Positions 48,814 through 61,974 of a stretch of 64,000 nucleotides of DNA are shown one piece after another. The stretch spans positions 27,966,913 through 28,030,912 of the forward strand of contig JAAONU010000019.1 in the NCBI GenBank assembly GCA_012932295.1, given 5' to 3'. Origin of the DNA: Cyclina sinensis. Taxonomy: Eukaryota; Mollusca; Bivalvia; Venerida; Veneridae. A program made the translations under genes and the position numbers. The notes beneath the pieces were generated by a model that did not search any database, had not been told where the DNA came from, and was given only the letters and a program-made list of their open reading frames with translations. Each line of letters opens with the position of its first letter. The first letter of the stretch is position 1.

Positions 48814-49750
48814 CTGTGAACAGTAAACAAGTATTATTATTTATAGCTGGAGGTATTTCATGTTGGTTAGTGTTAACAAGTAGCATTACAGATAGTGCTG
48901 ATTATATCATCAGGACTATATAAATAAAGTTAAAACATTTAAATTTAAATCAGCAACTTACCAGTTCAATTTTTCCCCCTTTAAAGTCATTATATTTCAT
49001 CACGTTTCTGTCTATAGTATAAGATGGAAAGAAGTTTTAGAAACATGCAAGTGAATTAGATGAATAAATGCTAAGTCCATTACTCATTTTGAACCTCTCT
49101 CACTTGGTTTTATATAAGACTTCAGACATTTCTATGTCCAGTTATGGACATAAATAGCTTTGTTTGAGAACCCTTTACCATGCAGTTTTGTTGTGACTGT
49201 TACATTGTAGGCCTAATTGTGAAAGGTATTTCTCAAATGTACAGACAAGGCAAACGTCCCCACCTCTTTCATACATTTGTGACTCTTCTGTTTCCTCAAT
49301 GGGGTCATGGTCATGATGGGCCTTATCAGCCTAAATGTATGCCAACTGAACATATTTGCTAGCTTCTAACTTAAGATTTTGTCATGAAAGAACCTTTCTT
49401 GACCCTGTGGACCTAAAAAACAAGGTTCACCGACTCATCATGTCCAACCTATTGACAAAATCCAAAGTCTCTGTGCCCATTTGTTCTCAAGTAATTGATT
49501 GATGAGATGTGGTTCAAAAACTATATGCCTCCCTTCGGGAGCATAAAGATAAGGCAGTTTTTAAGTCGCATTAAAAAAATCTAAGAATGTAGATTCTGTG
49601 CGTCTAAAGATGACACTTGTGTTTGAATTCTTTGTTGAGGTAAAGGTTGTTTAAACTTTTGCTTTGATATTCAAGAAAATACGCGTGAAACACAGTATAA
49701 ATTATTATTTGTATTTAGCATGGCAACTATCTTGACAGGACAGTAATGGT
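48814..49750. other. Spacer upstream of DHRS12 fragment 1
   Basis: AT-rich, no exon seen. Contains a hairpin-ended repeat terminus TATGCCTCCC-TTC-GGGAGCATA at 49524-49545, the same hairpin as at 37391 and 38211, and is followed by the unit 2 boundary. Confidence 0.5.
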
Positions 49751-50014
49751 ACTGTCGGATCAACATTTATAACAACATTTAGATGTTCAATTTAAAATCC
49801 TCGGTCTTAAATGCATATGATAATAAAATTCTGAACAGGTTAGTGTAACCCATAAAGTACCTACAATGAAACATTTGCTTATTATTATGAAATCTTTGTT
49901 CTTACATGTTTTACCGAATTAATACCGAAACAAAACTTAATTCAACGATTTTACCTGAATTTATTACGATCTTGAAATGAGGTGACTGGAATAAGGAACA
50001 TTTACACTTTACTG

Positions 50015-50240
50015 TTCGCTTCTATGGTCTAGCGATTAAGGTCCAGGGCAGAGGAGCAGTGGTCCAGGGGACTCTCGATCCGCGGGGTGATATCGCTCAA
50101 GTCACTTTCCACATCCCTGCACACATTCGGCACAAGTATTTGTGTGATAAAGCTGTCATCGAGCGGGATTTTAAAAACCTGTATCCCGGTCGTTGTAAGA
50201 TGAATCTAAAGGTTTCAACTAGGTATTTTTCATATGGCAT
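50015..50240 (+). repeat. tRNA-like SINE remnant upstream of GST copy 2
   Basis: Duplicate of the 38510 remnant, with an extra CCAGGGCAG after the A-box region. An open frame across it (50059-50262) has no recognisable protein content. Confidence 0.45.
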
Positions 50241-50498
50241 GATGGTTATTTTGCCCATCTGAAAATTAGTTTATGAGTTCATGACATGTTGAACAATATT
50301 ACATGTACTTGACTATTTATAAACTAGATCAACTTCTACTGAAAATAATAATTGATGCAGTATCAATTCATCGCGAGTGGTGGCTGATTTTTTTGTTATA
50401 TCGTTCCGCCGTGTTGGCCACCATTTTATCGACCAGTGTAATTGTTCATTCACTCAGATACAAATATGTTTTAAAAATTGATCTGTGCGAATGGTAAC

Positions 50499-50557
50499 CA
50501 ATCTGACTGAAGTTCACGATCTCCCTACGTGTTTAGGATATGATATTAATCAGATTG
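50499..50557. mobile_element. 59-bp insertion with inverted ends, unit 2
   Basis: CAATCTGA at the left end and its complement TCAGATTG at the right end, flanked by a perfect 10-bp direct repeat GAATGGTAAC (50489-50498 and 50558-50567). Unit 1 has a single GAATGGTAAC (38989-38998) with nothing inserted. Unit 3 has the insertion at 61627-61685. Direct repeats of 9-11 bp are typical of Mutator-like elements (inference). Confidence 0.6.
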
Positions 50558-50650
50558 GAATGGTAACTAGAACGTGCTTTGAGCTTACTGTACTATTAAA
50601 TGAACCCATGTACTAGTTCTGTTTTTTTTATCAGAACAGCTCTGAATCGC

Positions 50651-50656
50651 TATAAA
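50651..50656 (+). promoter_or_regulatory. TATA box, GST copy 2
   Basis: Same TATAAA context as in copy 1, 59 bases before the ATG at 50715. Confidence 0.65.
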
Positions 50657-50714
50657 GCTTAACTTGCTCACACGAACGGTGTTATTTCTGAGTGTGTTAC
50701 ACGTTAGGATCACA

Positions 50715-53700
50715 ATGGCTACGTACAAGGTTTCATACTTCCCAGGGAAGGGTAATGCAGAGATAATAAGGCTTGCCCTAGTGGCTGCCGGAAAGCAGTT
50801 CGAAGACGAAAGGTTAAGCGGCGAGGAATGGACGAAAATAAAACAAAGTAAGATTAATAGTTTCATCTTTCTTATTGAAACGGCATTCGAGTTAAATCTT
50901 AAGTATCGTAAAATTTGTTGCATTGACTATTAACATTAATCTCTTACAGTTGTTAAATTTACTCTGCTATTGTATATTTCAACATGATATTTGTTAAAGA
51001 AATCCCAATCCAGATGCATTCAAAACACAAAATTGGTGCACCTGTCAAATATATCTTGCTATCACCTTAATTATTATTATTATTAAGTATAAAATGTATA
51101 AAAAATGCATTCAAATTACAAATATTGAACTCAAGTTATAGAACTGTATTAAGCATACATTTAAATATTCTACATGTTTTGTTATGCTAAAAGAAGTAAA
51201 TACAACTTTCTAATATTTAATGCAACATTTACTACTATCATCAACTTTCAGCATGCAACATATTTAGGACTGTGACATGTTTCTTCATTAACTTACGTTT
51301 TAGTAGTGCTTTATCTATTTTACCAAATTTCTTGTATTTAATTACCTAATACAGATCACTACATGTTTTATGTACCAATTCAACATTTTAACGTGTACTG
51401 TGTTATGTTGCCAAAGTTTGTGTTGGTTTTTTTCCTTATTTCAATAATGTAGTAATTTATTCCTTATAAACATAAAATGTCTCAATATTTGTTTTTGAAC
51501 CGTTAGACATTTCCTCCGTCTTTGTAAGATTTCTTGTAAGATACTGTTGGTCAAATATGCTGCATGTTGTAATTGTAAAGTTTCTCATGCTGCACATTTG
51601 TATGCCTGAGATGTAAATAAAGTTCTGGTTTGTTCTGTTCTGTTCTGTTCTGTTAAATATTCTCTTACACTTTGTTTGATTGACTGATGGTCTCAACGTC
51701 TACTATAATCTCTTACAGTTTGTTACATTGACTGAAAGTCTCAACGTCTACTATAATCTCTTACAGTTTGTTATATTGACTGATAGTCTCAATGTCTACT
51801 AAAATCTCTTACAGTTTGTTACATTGACTGAAGGTCTCAACGTCTACTTTAATCTCTTACAGTTTGTTACATTGACTGAAAGTCTCAACGTCTACTATAA
51901 TCTCTTACAGTTTATTACATTGACTGTAGGTCTCAACGTCTACTATAATCTCTTACAGTTTGTTACATTGACTGAAAGTCTCAACGTCTACTATAACTTC
52001 TTACAGTTTGTTATATTGACTGATAGTCTCATTGTCTACTAAAATCTCTTACAGTTTGTTACATTGACTGAAGGTCTCAACGTCTACTTTAATCTCTTAC
52101 AGTTTGTTACATTGACTGTAGGTCTCAACGTTTACTATAATCTCTTACAGTTTGTTACATTGGCTGAAGGTCTCAACGTTTACTATAATCTCTTACAGTT
52201 TGTTAAACTGACTGAAGGTTTCAATGTTCACTATAATTTCTTACAGTTTGTGTTACATTGACTGAAGGTCTCAACGTCTACTATAAGTAAAGTTTTGTTC
52301 TTGTTCTGTTCTGTTCTATAATCTCTTACAGTTTGTTAAACTGACTGAAGGTCTCAACGTCTACTATAAATAAAGTTTTGTTCTTGTTCTGTTCTATAAT
52401 CTCTTACAGTTTGTTAAACTGACTGAAGGTCTCAGCGTCTACTATAATCTCTTACAGTTTGTTACATTGACTGAAGGTCTCAGCGTCTACTATAATCTCT
52501 TACAGTTTGTTAAACTGACTGAAGGTCTCAGCGTCTACTATAATCTCTAACAGTTTGTTAAACTGTCTGAAGGTCTCAGCGTCTACTATAATCTCTTACA
52601 GTTTGTTACATTGACTGAAGGTCTCAGCGTCTACTATAATCTCTTACAGTTTGTTAAACTGACTGAAGGTCTCAGCGTCTACTATAATCTCTTACAGTTT
52701 GTTACATTTATTCATAGTTTCAACGTCTACTACAATGTGTACAATTACACGAACTATTTGGTTTAAACGGCGGTAATATCTCTTACAACCTTTGTTTTAA
52801 GCTGTGACTGCAAATAACATTTTAAAATGATTTTCGATATAATTCTCTCAACTTCTAGAAACTGAACCTCCTATCCGTCCGCCCGTCCGTCCGACCGTCT
52901 GTCTGTCTGTCTGTCATATGATATACCCTTCCTGGGAGTCTGAGTTAAGGTACCTTCCTGTAAGGGACCAATATAAATCTATCAACATTTTCATTTACAT
53001 ATGCACCTGTAAGGTTGATGATGCCGATATACCAAAACACCAAGAATGTATTTACTTAGCATTTTGACTTACTTGAAGAAGAAAGTATTTCAATGCCGTT
53101 TTCTTTCTTTTCCTTTGTTACAGAAACACCAACAAAACAAATGCCTATCCTAACAGTGACAGAGAATGCCAAATCCACGATGTATGGTCAGTCAGCAGCT
53201 TGTGCAAAATACATCGCCAAAAAGAACGGTAAGTTGACATTTAAAATAAGTTTAGGAGATATTACTGTATTTTATAGCTTATAGGTAAAGGTATACATAC
53301 AGATTGATAATTAGTAAAACCTCAGAAGAGTTTGATTGTCGACAAAGGGTGAAATATGACGCACTTGTTTCGCAACGGTAGCCGCACAATATATGACTGC
53401 TTAAAACTGTAATCAAGCATTGCTACATCCTGTTTATCTGTGGTTTGATTTCTTTGGCTATTTTTTTAAGTTAACATGCAGTTTTAGTTCTTATATTTTC
53501 TAAAACATGTTTAAATATAATTATGCTAAATATGTGTTTATGTTACACTGATTGTTAGCTTCAGCTCTTAATATTCTTCTCTCTATTCCTGTACACTACC
53601 TTCTCAGGTCTGTTTGGAAGCACGCTGGAAGAGGAATTGTTAATCGACGAGGTGTTCGAATGCGTCGCTGATTTACAGCGAGAAATCGGCAAATTCTATT

Positions 53701-55103
53701 TTGAGAAGGATGAAACTAAGAAGGTAATAGAAGTAAAACTAATAAACGTCGAAACATAAGTTGTAATGCTTATACACAATAGACGGTCAGTTTTGGCTTG
53801 TATTGTTACAGAACATCCGGATTATAATTCCACTCGACTTTAAGTCTCATTCGGAACATCTCGGGCGAATTCAATAAATCTTTATACGAAGTTGACGGAA
53901 AAGGCCGAATTGTTACGATTGCTAGAATTCTGTACAATGGTTAGACAAATTTATATTTACAGTCATTAAACAAAAATAAAATGAATGCTAAAGATAAAAG
54001 CAACACTGTTCTGTTGTTGTCATTATCGGCGGTTTATATTCATATCTTAATATTTGATAAATTGGCCACGATGAGTCGAATTACCACAAGGCATTAATGA
54101 ATTTATAAATGGCACATTTGCACAAGGAAAATATGAAACTGAAAGTTCGAGCGGTTTGAGTTTAAACCGGTTTTTAATGAAGACGCTCCATAAAAACAAG
54201 TAGTAACTTATGGCATGTGAAACGTTGCAATATACTATAGTGTTTCAACTGTATCGTAAAATATGATCAATTTGCATTGTGTATTTTTCACTGGTATTTA
54301 ATAATATGAAATATATACAAATACAAATGAAACACTATAGAATACAAATGTTAACATTGAATGTTGCAACGTTTTACACGCCTTAGTAATTTTCCTCTAA
54401 ATCGTTTCATTTATACAGACAAAATCTAGTACAAGGAGCTTCTTGTTGTTTTGAGTTGTCTCTCTTTGCAAAGGGAATCGTGGACTGATCTTTTTTTGTA
54501 CAAAATGTTATTTCAAAACTCTTCTATTACTATTCAGGCAGAGCAGAAGAAGAAAGTCATGGAAGAAGCCCTTCCGAGATTTAACGACTACTTCAAACTA
54601 CGCTCGTCAACGTACGGCAAAAAAGGATACATTATCGGACCAAAGGTATTACAAGTTGAAAAGCGCAAACATCTTCAGTTGATTGATATGTGTTTCTTAT
54701 ATAAAACTAAATTAGTGTTTCATATTTCTGATTTAAGCAAGCCGATATCACTGTTCTTTCTGTCCTCATCCTAAATGGGGTTCTATTCTTGTAGCAATGT
54801 TACAGCATCGCACGACACCAAACCAGGGGTTTTCCCTTAATGACAGTCCGTGCTTAATGTCAGAGACAAGTCTTGATATTTGAAAAGAGTTTTAAGATTG
54901 CCTATTACAAAATAAGGTATAATATTTCCCTGTTTCAGATGACGCTCGCCGATCTTCATACCTATAACGTCCTGGACCAGGCGTCCGGTGCAATAGAGGG
55001 TCTACTCTCCTCCTATCCAGAACTGACGAAACACACAGAACTTATGAAGTCAGACCCTAAAATTGCAACGTGGATAAAAACAATGCCTGCGCCTAAGTTT
55101 TAA
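50715..55103 (+). CDS. Sigma-class glutathione S-transferase, copy 2
   Basis: Exons 50715-50847, 53124-53228, 53608-53723, 54538-54645, 54939-55103; 208 residues. Compared with copy 1 I find two amino-acid changes, Pro86 to Leu and Val92 to Ile, both in exon 3; the other exonic differences I noticed (exons 1, 2 and 5) are synonymous. All active-site residues are kept. An AATAAA lies about 245 bases after the stop (near 55351), where copy 1 has AGTAAA. Confidence 0.93.
51655..52740 (+). repeat. 48-bp minisatellite, GST copy 2 intron 1
   Basis: About 21 units of the same repeat, interrupted near 52285 and 52365 by AAAGTTTTGTTCTTGTTCTG tail-like insertions. Unit order and number differ from copy 1, so the array has been rearranged since duplication. 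Confidence 0.92.
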
Positions 55104-58100
55104 AGGCTAAATCCTGAACTCAGGTTTTATTTCAAGGCAGCCTAGAACACGAGTTGTATGTTGTAGACAAGGTCATCAGAACTGTATTTAATACCCGTCA
55201 AAACCACACTGTGAATACAAAAACTGTTTGATTTGAAGTTTCTCAGTAAGGCTTCGGTCTAAACCTATGTTTTCACTTTTGTCTTTTTAGAAGAGAAAGA
55301 AAATATTATTTTGACAAGGGCCAAGTATTCTACACTAGACTCATTTCGCAAATAAAACAATTTTCCAGTTGAGCTCCAGACTGAAAATGTATTTACAATG
55401 AATGAAATTCTTTTGTCTGTCAAGGTAACTGTCTGATATAGAATTTTCTGTAAAATTCAAGTATACCAAGCTAATTTAATCATTTTTAGTTTGGAGATGT
55501 AGTCGAGTGCTACACGAACCTAACAGTCGAAGGAATATTAGTTGTAAAGAGGCGTTCTGCTCTTAAATCATATGAAACTCCATTTTATGAATTCTACATA
55601 TTTTCTCTTTTTTTGTTGTGTCTTACGTGTTTAGTATAATGAAATTAAAAAGAGAAGAAAAAAATTATGCATTGTTATTGTTTCACTTGCAAGGACACGA
55701 ACAATTATTATAACCATTACATGCAGTGATTTAACAGCCAGACTGCCGATTAAGTAGTTGAACAAATCTTACCTCCTAGTAATGCTTTTCACACTTCTCT
55801 AGAAAATCATACATTAAATTAAGGTGATGATGTTAGATCATGTGCTGTCCGAGTTGCCACCTGAATACCAAACCATCATTAATCGTACAAAGCAATTCAT
55901 AGACTAAGTCTAAGAAGACAATGCATGTGCATATTTTCACAGTTCATGTTAACAGTTATTGTTTTATTTGTTTTACTTTTGATTGGCAAATGCAATGAGT
56001 GTTGACTTGACCTAGACCAAAAACACCTGTAAGTCTACCGTCTAAGTCTAAATATTTGGACAAATACACAAAGTACTCTGTTTTAGTTAATTATACATAG
56101 TGCAGAGCTCTTATACTATACCGTCCAGTATTCTTTCTGTACCCAGTGATATTTTATACAAGTACCCTGGTTTTAATTACTATTCAAAGTAAGAATGTTG
56201 GCCCAAGGGCCATGATTTGTACAATCTTAGTAGAGGTCCATTAGACAATAGTACACACCAAACATCTTAACTCTAGGCATTCTGGTTTCTGACAAGAGTT
56301 TTAATTTTTTTCCTAAAAAGCCTATGTAAAATTAAGTGACCCCTGAGGTGGGGGCCAATTCTGCCCAAGAGCCATGATTTATACGATTTTTACAGAGGTC
56401 CACTAAATAATGCTACAAACAAAATACATTGTACCTACACTCTAGGCTCTTGTAGTTTCAAACAAAAAGTTTTTAGAAGTTTTTTTCTTTCAGTTGCCAT
56501 GGACACCATAGTTTTGCATGGAATTCCATTTTTTTTTAAAAATAATTTTGAAAGGGGACCATACAAGGATAATTTCTTTAAAGGTAAATTACAACTGAGC
56601 CAGTGGTATAGGAGGGGATATTGTCTGAAGTCAATAGTGGACAAAACAGTGGTATAGGCGGGGATGTTGTCTGAAGTCAATAGTGGACAAAAAACATCCT
56701 AAAAGCGAAAAACTTATTTTGTTGTTTGGTTGCACACTTGGAGCCCAAGGAAAACAACATGTTCATAATGTATGATCATTTTTTCAAATATACAAATTAG
56801 TCTTCCAGGTAATCCTGATAACCCTCAGATGAAATTACTACAGGGAGACAACCCTAACACTTGTTTCTTCTAAATGGGGTAAACAGTCAATGATATATTC
56901 TGCAACTGACTGAGTTTAAAATGATAAACTTCTTAAAAAACAGCATGATTAAAAAACAGATATCAAATTACTTGGTGAATACCAAAACCTTAAATGGCAT
57001 TAAAAATAGAAGGAAAATGGTACAAAAATCCGTAAAATGTGAAATAGTGCAAATTATGCATAAATCACATACTGATACTTGGAATATGGTACGCGTAAAA
57101 TTCTTCCATAAAGTATTTCCATTTCCTTGGTTAAAGCTGTGATAATTTCATATATTTGAAACAAAAAAATTATTACTCTGAAAACAAGCTCTGCAATTAT
57201 ACAGAATTATACCATTAAACAAAGAAGAGAATATCAAAAATTAATACTAAATTGTAACACTGCAGTAACATGCCTTTGCATGTATGCTCTATCCTGTGGT
57301 TATTCTAAAGGAAATCGTTCATGCATGGTAAATTTAATTGATCTTTTTTTGAGTAGCCAGTGGAAATTAGAGTAAAATGTAAAAACTTTATTCTCTTTTG
57401 AGTTAACTTGCATTTGAAATTCATCTTTTATAAAATAATAACATATCTGTCTCAAACATATTTATTTTTTTATAATTAACAAAATATTTGCATTTTCTGC
57501 TGTTATATACAAAAGATTCTAAATTTACATGTCATTTCAGAGACAATGGAATCCTTCCTTAAGAATTCTTTTCTATTCAGAACAAAAACACTTTGATTAA
57601 AGCAATAGAATGGTTATTTTCTCTGTACTGAGTTATCTGCTCTTGTTCTTCCTGTTAGAATGAATATGTACATGTATTTTGCATAGTTGAAGACTTAATA
57701 TCAGCAAAAATCCATCTGCAAATGTCTCAGTACAAAGTAAATGACCGTTTAACTTAATAACCATGCAAAAATTCACTACTAAGCACAGATACAATTCAAA
57801 ACTTTAGTTTTCTAGCCTTTTCAAACTTTCACAAATATTTAGCCATTAAGACAAGACACTGTTCATAAATAGTTCACAAAAAAGAAGATTTTTCAGGGGG
57901 GGATTTGAATATAAAATCACAACAAGTATACATACAAGTACATATAAATACAATGAATTGCACAAAATAGATAGAAATTTGAGGTATACTAACAATAAAT
58001 ATCCCTGTACATAAATATGGCTAGCACTATAATGCCCAACACTGCTACTTAGATTGGGGAAAACCAGACCCTGAGAATCAAAGCATTTAAAGCGCTGAAA

Positions 58101-58997
58101 GACTGTCGGCCGGATATGAGGTGACGGTTCATGCTGAAGCACACATTTTGCTTTCATTGTCTTTGGAATCAACCCAGTGGCACAGAAAAAGGTGATGCGT
58201 ATATATTATTTCTATTGAACAAAATTGCTGTGCTCTGTACCCAAGAATCTAATCATACTTTTCCAAATTTATACTGTACACCTGACAAATAGACAATGTT
58301 TCAAGGAAGCCATCATGGGGAGGTGAAAAAATAACAATATATATCTCCTTTTGGATAGCATGCGTGACTTTTTATGAATAATGAGGCTGTCCCTATATAC
58401 GGTTCGAATATCTGTATACTCCAGTGTGGGAGCTGTATATATATCATTGTTAAAGTGGATGTGACCCTCTGTGCCTGATTTTGACTTGCAGTTCTTAAGA
58501 TTGTCAGCTGTTTCTAGCAGTCTAAAAATTAAAAGCTATGGTTAATGGAATAAGACAGGTTATCCAATCAGAAACTGCTGATTTAAACACTGGTTTGTCT
58601 TTACACAGCCCTCCCAAAGGACCAAAACAGATTCAAATGTGAATCAGCTATAAAAATTTCACAACAAAATTTGTTGCTGCAAGGCTCAGTACAAAACTGA
58701 AGTAAATGCATGAAAAATTAATAGGCACACGATATAACAGTACTAAGTAATAAGTACTCACTCACATTTATCCATACTACTTAAGAATATTACTGTGCAG
58801 CTTAAACAAACTAAGGCAATGTTCAGCTATCACAGGAGAAGTGCATGTATAAAAAGTAACCACAGAAAGATGGAATGAATTTTTTAGAAGGATCTTAATC
58901 AAGAGACAAACATTGCTGTGATTTCATCAAATCTAGCTCCTTTCAATTATCGATTTTAAATAGTGTATGACATGTCTCTGGGTTTGGGGTTTGAACA
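55104..58997. other. Spacer between GST copy 2 and DHRS12 fragment 2
   Basis: Same organisation as 43662-47842, lacking the ~200 bases present in unit 1 near 46845-47055. No gene supported. Confidence 0.5.
56601..56692. repeat. 46-bp minisatellite, two units
   Basis: Same repeat as 45152-45335, starts at 56601 and 56647. Confidence 0.9.
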
Positions 58998-59936
58998 CTA
59001 GGACTGTCCTGTGGCCCCTTGGTCCTGAAACTGTTTGGCAAGGTCATCCAGTTGGGTCATCAAGGATCGGTCCTGTTGTGGTGTAGATTTGGTCCAAGCC
59101 AATGGCAAGTGGGTGGAAACAACTTTCCTGTCTAGAAAGAAAAGGAATTGATGAAATAGGGGTTTGGACCTTCTAAAAATACCTTTAAATACTAACGCAA
59201 GTCTTACATTAGTACTTTAAGAGGGTATTTCCAGGTAGAATCTGTATGAATCTATTGTTTGTGAGAAAATTAATCCTATTTAAACATAGCCATGAACTTC
59301 AGGTATTCAGATATATTTGTGCTGTGTAAACAAAAGCAACTGATATGCATGAGAGCAGAGAAAGATTTCACTTGAAAACAAGACGCTTCAACAATGCCCA
59401 GACTGAGAGCACAGTTGTTCATGCACTGTCCAATAATTAATATGATAATTTTTACCAAAATCAACTACAAGTCATCAACCAAACTGGAACAAGACTTTTA
59501 TCTTTTATAAGAAGCATGCACTGATAAATCAAGACTTGTGTTTACAATGAATAGATTTTTTTAAATACAATACTAATCATACAATTAATTTTAAGCAAAC
59601 ACCTTAGAGCACAAGATCCCACAGACTGTGTTAGCAACCAACAACAGCTGTAACTGTAAGTGAGGCTTGAAGCAGTGCGGTTTAAGTGAAATTGGGAATC
59701 TGGACACAAACATGCAGACAGGAAACATGAAAAAAGGACAGACATATGAAAAAAACCCGACTCAAAACATATATCATTGGCAAACCTGAAATTCATACCT
59801 TGAAAAAAACTTCCACTTTTCAGTTTGAGTGGCCTATCTGCCATTGCCAACCAGATAATTGTGTCAGCTCCTTCCTCGACAGTGCGTAGCCTGGTTTTCA
59901 TTTTCTCATAGAACTGTGGCATTGATGACTGTACAG
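58998..59936 (-). pseudogene. DHRS12-like 3' fragment, copy 2
   Basis: Exons 59936-59799 and 59131-58998 with the same splice sites and stop. Differences from copy 1 include Asn to Ile (GADTIIW), Ser to Arg (MADRPLK) and Gln to Arg (DRSLM). No upstream DHRS12 exons are visible between 59937 and GST copy 3 at 61842. Confidence 0.85.
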
Positions 59937-60878
59937 CTGTGAACAGTAAACAAGTATTATTATTTATAGCGGCGGTATGTCATGTTGGTTAGTGTTAACA
60001 AGTAGTATTACAGATAGTGCTGATTATATCATCAGGACTATATAAATACAGTTAAAACATTTAACTTTAAATCAGCAACTTACCAGTTCAATTTTCCCCC
60101 CTTTAAAGTCATTATATTTCATCACGTTTCTGTCTATAGTATTAGATGGAAAGAAGTTTTAGAAACATGCAAGTAAATTAGATGAATAAATGCTAAGTCC
60201 ATTACTCATTTTGAACCTCTCTCACTTGATTTTATATAAGACTTCAGACATTTCTATGTCCAGTTATGGACATAAGTAGCTTTGTTTGAGAACCCTTTAC
60301 CATGCAGTTTTGTCGTGACTGTTACATTGTAGACGTAATTGTGAAAGGTATTTCTCAAATGTACAGACAAGGCAAAAGTCCCCACCTCTTTCATACATTT
60401 GTGACTCTTCTGTTTACTCAATGGGTCATGGTCATGATGGGCCTTATCAGTCTAAATGTATGCCAACTGAACATATTTGCTAGCTTCTAACTTAAGATTT
60501 TGTCATGAAAGAACCTTTCTTGACCCTGTGGGCCTAAAAAACAAGGTTCATCGACTCATCATGTCCAACCTATTGACAAAATCCAAAGTCTCTGTGCCCA
60601 TTTGTTCTCAAGTAATTGATTGATGAGAAGTGGTTCAAAAACTATATGCCTCCCTTCGGGAGCATAAAGATCATAATAAGGCAGTTTTTAAGTCGCATTC
60701 AAAAATCTAAGAATGTAGATTCTGTGCGTCTAAAGATGACACTTGTGTTTGAATTCTTTGTTGAGGTAAAAGTTGTTTAAACTTTTGCTTTGATATATTT
60801 AAGAAAATACGCGTGAAACACAGTATAATTTATTATTTGTATTTAGCATGGCAACTATCTTGACAGGACAGTAATGAT
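59937..60878. other. Spacer upstream of DHRS12 fragment 2
   Basis: Same as the unit 1 equivalent, with the hairpin terminus at 60645-60666 and the unit 3 boundary after it. Confidence 0.5.
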
Positions 60879-61142
60879 ACTGTCGAATCAACATTTATAA
60901 CAACATTTAGATGTTCAATTTAAAATACTCGGTCTTAAATGCATATGATAATAAAATTCTGAACAGGTTAGTGTAACCCATCAAAAACCTACAATGAAAC
61001 ATTTGCTTATTATTATGAAATCTTTGTTCTTACATGTTTTACCGAATTAATACCGAAACAAAACTTAATTCAACGATTTTACCTGAATTTATTACGATCT
61101 TGAAATGAGGTGACTGGAATAAGGAACATTTACACTTTACTG

Positions 61143-61368
61143 TTCGCTTCTATGGTCTAGCGATTAAGGTCCAGGGCAGAGGAGCAGTGGTCCAGGGGAC
61201 TCTCGATCCGCGGGGTGATATCGCTCAAGTCACTTTCCACATCCCTGCACACATTCGGCACAAGTATTTGTGTGATAAAGCTGTCATCGATCGGGATTTT
61301 AGAAACCTGTATCCCGGTCGTTGTAAGATTAATCTAAAGGTTTCAACTAGGTATTTTTCATATGGCAT
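61143..61368 (+). repeat. tRNA-like SINE remnant upstream of GST copy 3
   Basis: Third copy, nearly identical to that of unit 2. Confidence 0.45.
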
Positions 61369-61777
61369 GCTGGTTATTTTGCCCATCTGAAAATTAGTTT
61401 ATGAGTTCATGACATGTTGAACAATATTACATGTACTTGACTATTTAAAAACTAGATCAACTTCTACTGAAAATAATTATTGATGCAGTATCAATTCATC
61501 GCGAGTGGTGGCTGATTTTTTTGTTATATCGTTCCGCCGTGTTGGCCACCATTTTATCGACCAGTGTAATTATTCATTCACTCAGATACAAATATGTCTT
61601 AAAAATTGATCTGTGCGAATGGTAACCAATCTGACTGAAGTTCACGATCTCCCTACGTGTTTAGGATATGATATTAATCAGATTGGAATGGTAACTAGAA
61701 CGCGCTTTGAGCTTACTGTACTATTAAATGAACCCATGTACTAGTTCTGTTTTTTTACCAGAACAGCTCTGAATCGC

Positions 61778-61783
61778 TATAAA
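61778..61783 (+). promoter_or_regulatory. TATA box, GST copy 3
   Basis: Same TATAAA context, 59 bases before the ATG at 61842. Confidence 0.65.
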
Positions 61784-61841
61784 GCTTAAGTAGCTCACAC
61801 GAACGGTGTTATTTCTGAGTGTGTTACACGTTAGGATCACA

Positions 61842-61974
61842 ATGGCTACGTACAAGGTTTCATACTTCCCAGGGAAGGGTAATGCAGAGATAATAAGGCT
61901 TGCCCTAGTGGCTGCCGGAAAGCAGTTCGAAGACGAAAGGTTAAGCGGCGAGGAATGGACGAAAATAAAACAAA
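61842..61974 (+). CDS. Sigma-class glutathione S-transferase, copy 3 (exon 1 only)
   Basis: Exon 1 encodes the same 44 residues plus one base as copies 1 and 2, with Tyr8 present and the GTAAGA donor intact. The window ends inside intron 1, so the remaining four exons are out of view. Completeness cannot be judged. Confidence 0.85.

Larger units (their letters stand above)
38239..49750 (+). repeat. Tandem segmental duplication, unit 1
   Basis: Unit of 11512 bp beginning ACTGTCGGATCAACATTTATA. It is similar throughout, introns included, to units 2 and 3. It contains GST copy 1 and DHRS12-like fragment 1. Left of 38239 the sequence differs from that preceding units 2 and 3, so this is the left boundary of the cluster. 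Unit-specific features: no 59-bp insertion near 38998, four 46-bp repeats at 45152, and about 200 extra bases near 46845-47055. Confidence 0.9.
49751..60878 (+). repeat. Tandem segmental duplication, unit 2
   Basis: Unit of 11128 bp with GST copy 2 and DHRS12-like fragment 2. It shares with unit 3 the 59-bp insertion upstream of GST and an identical-looking junction, so units 2 and 3 separated more recently than unit 1. Confidence 0.9.
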
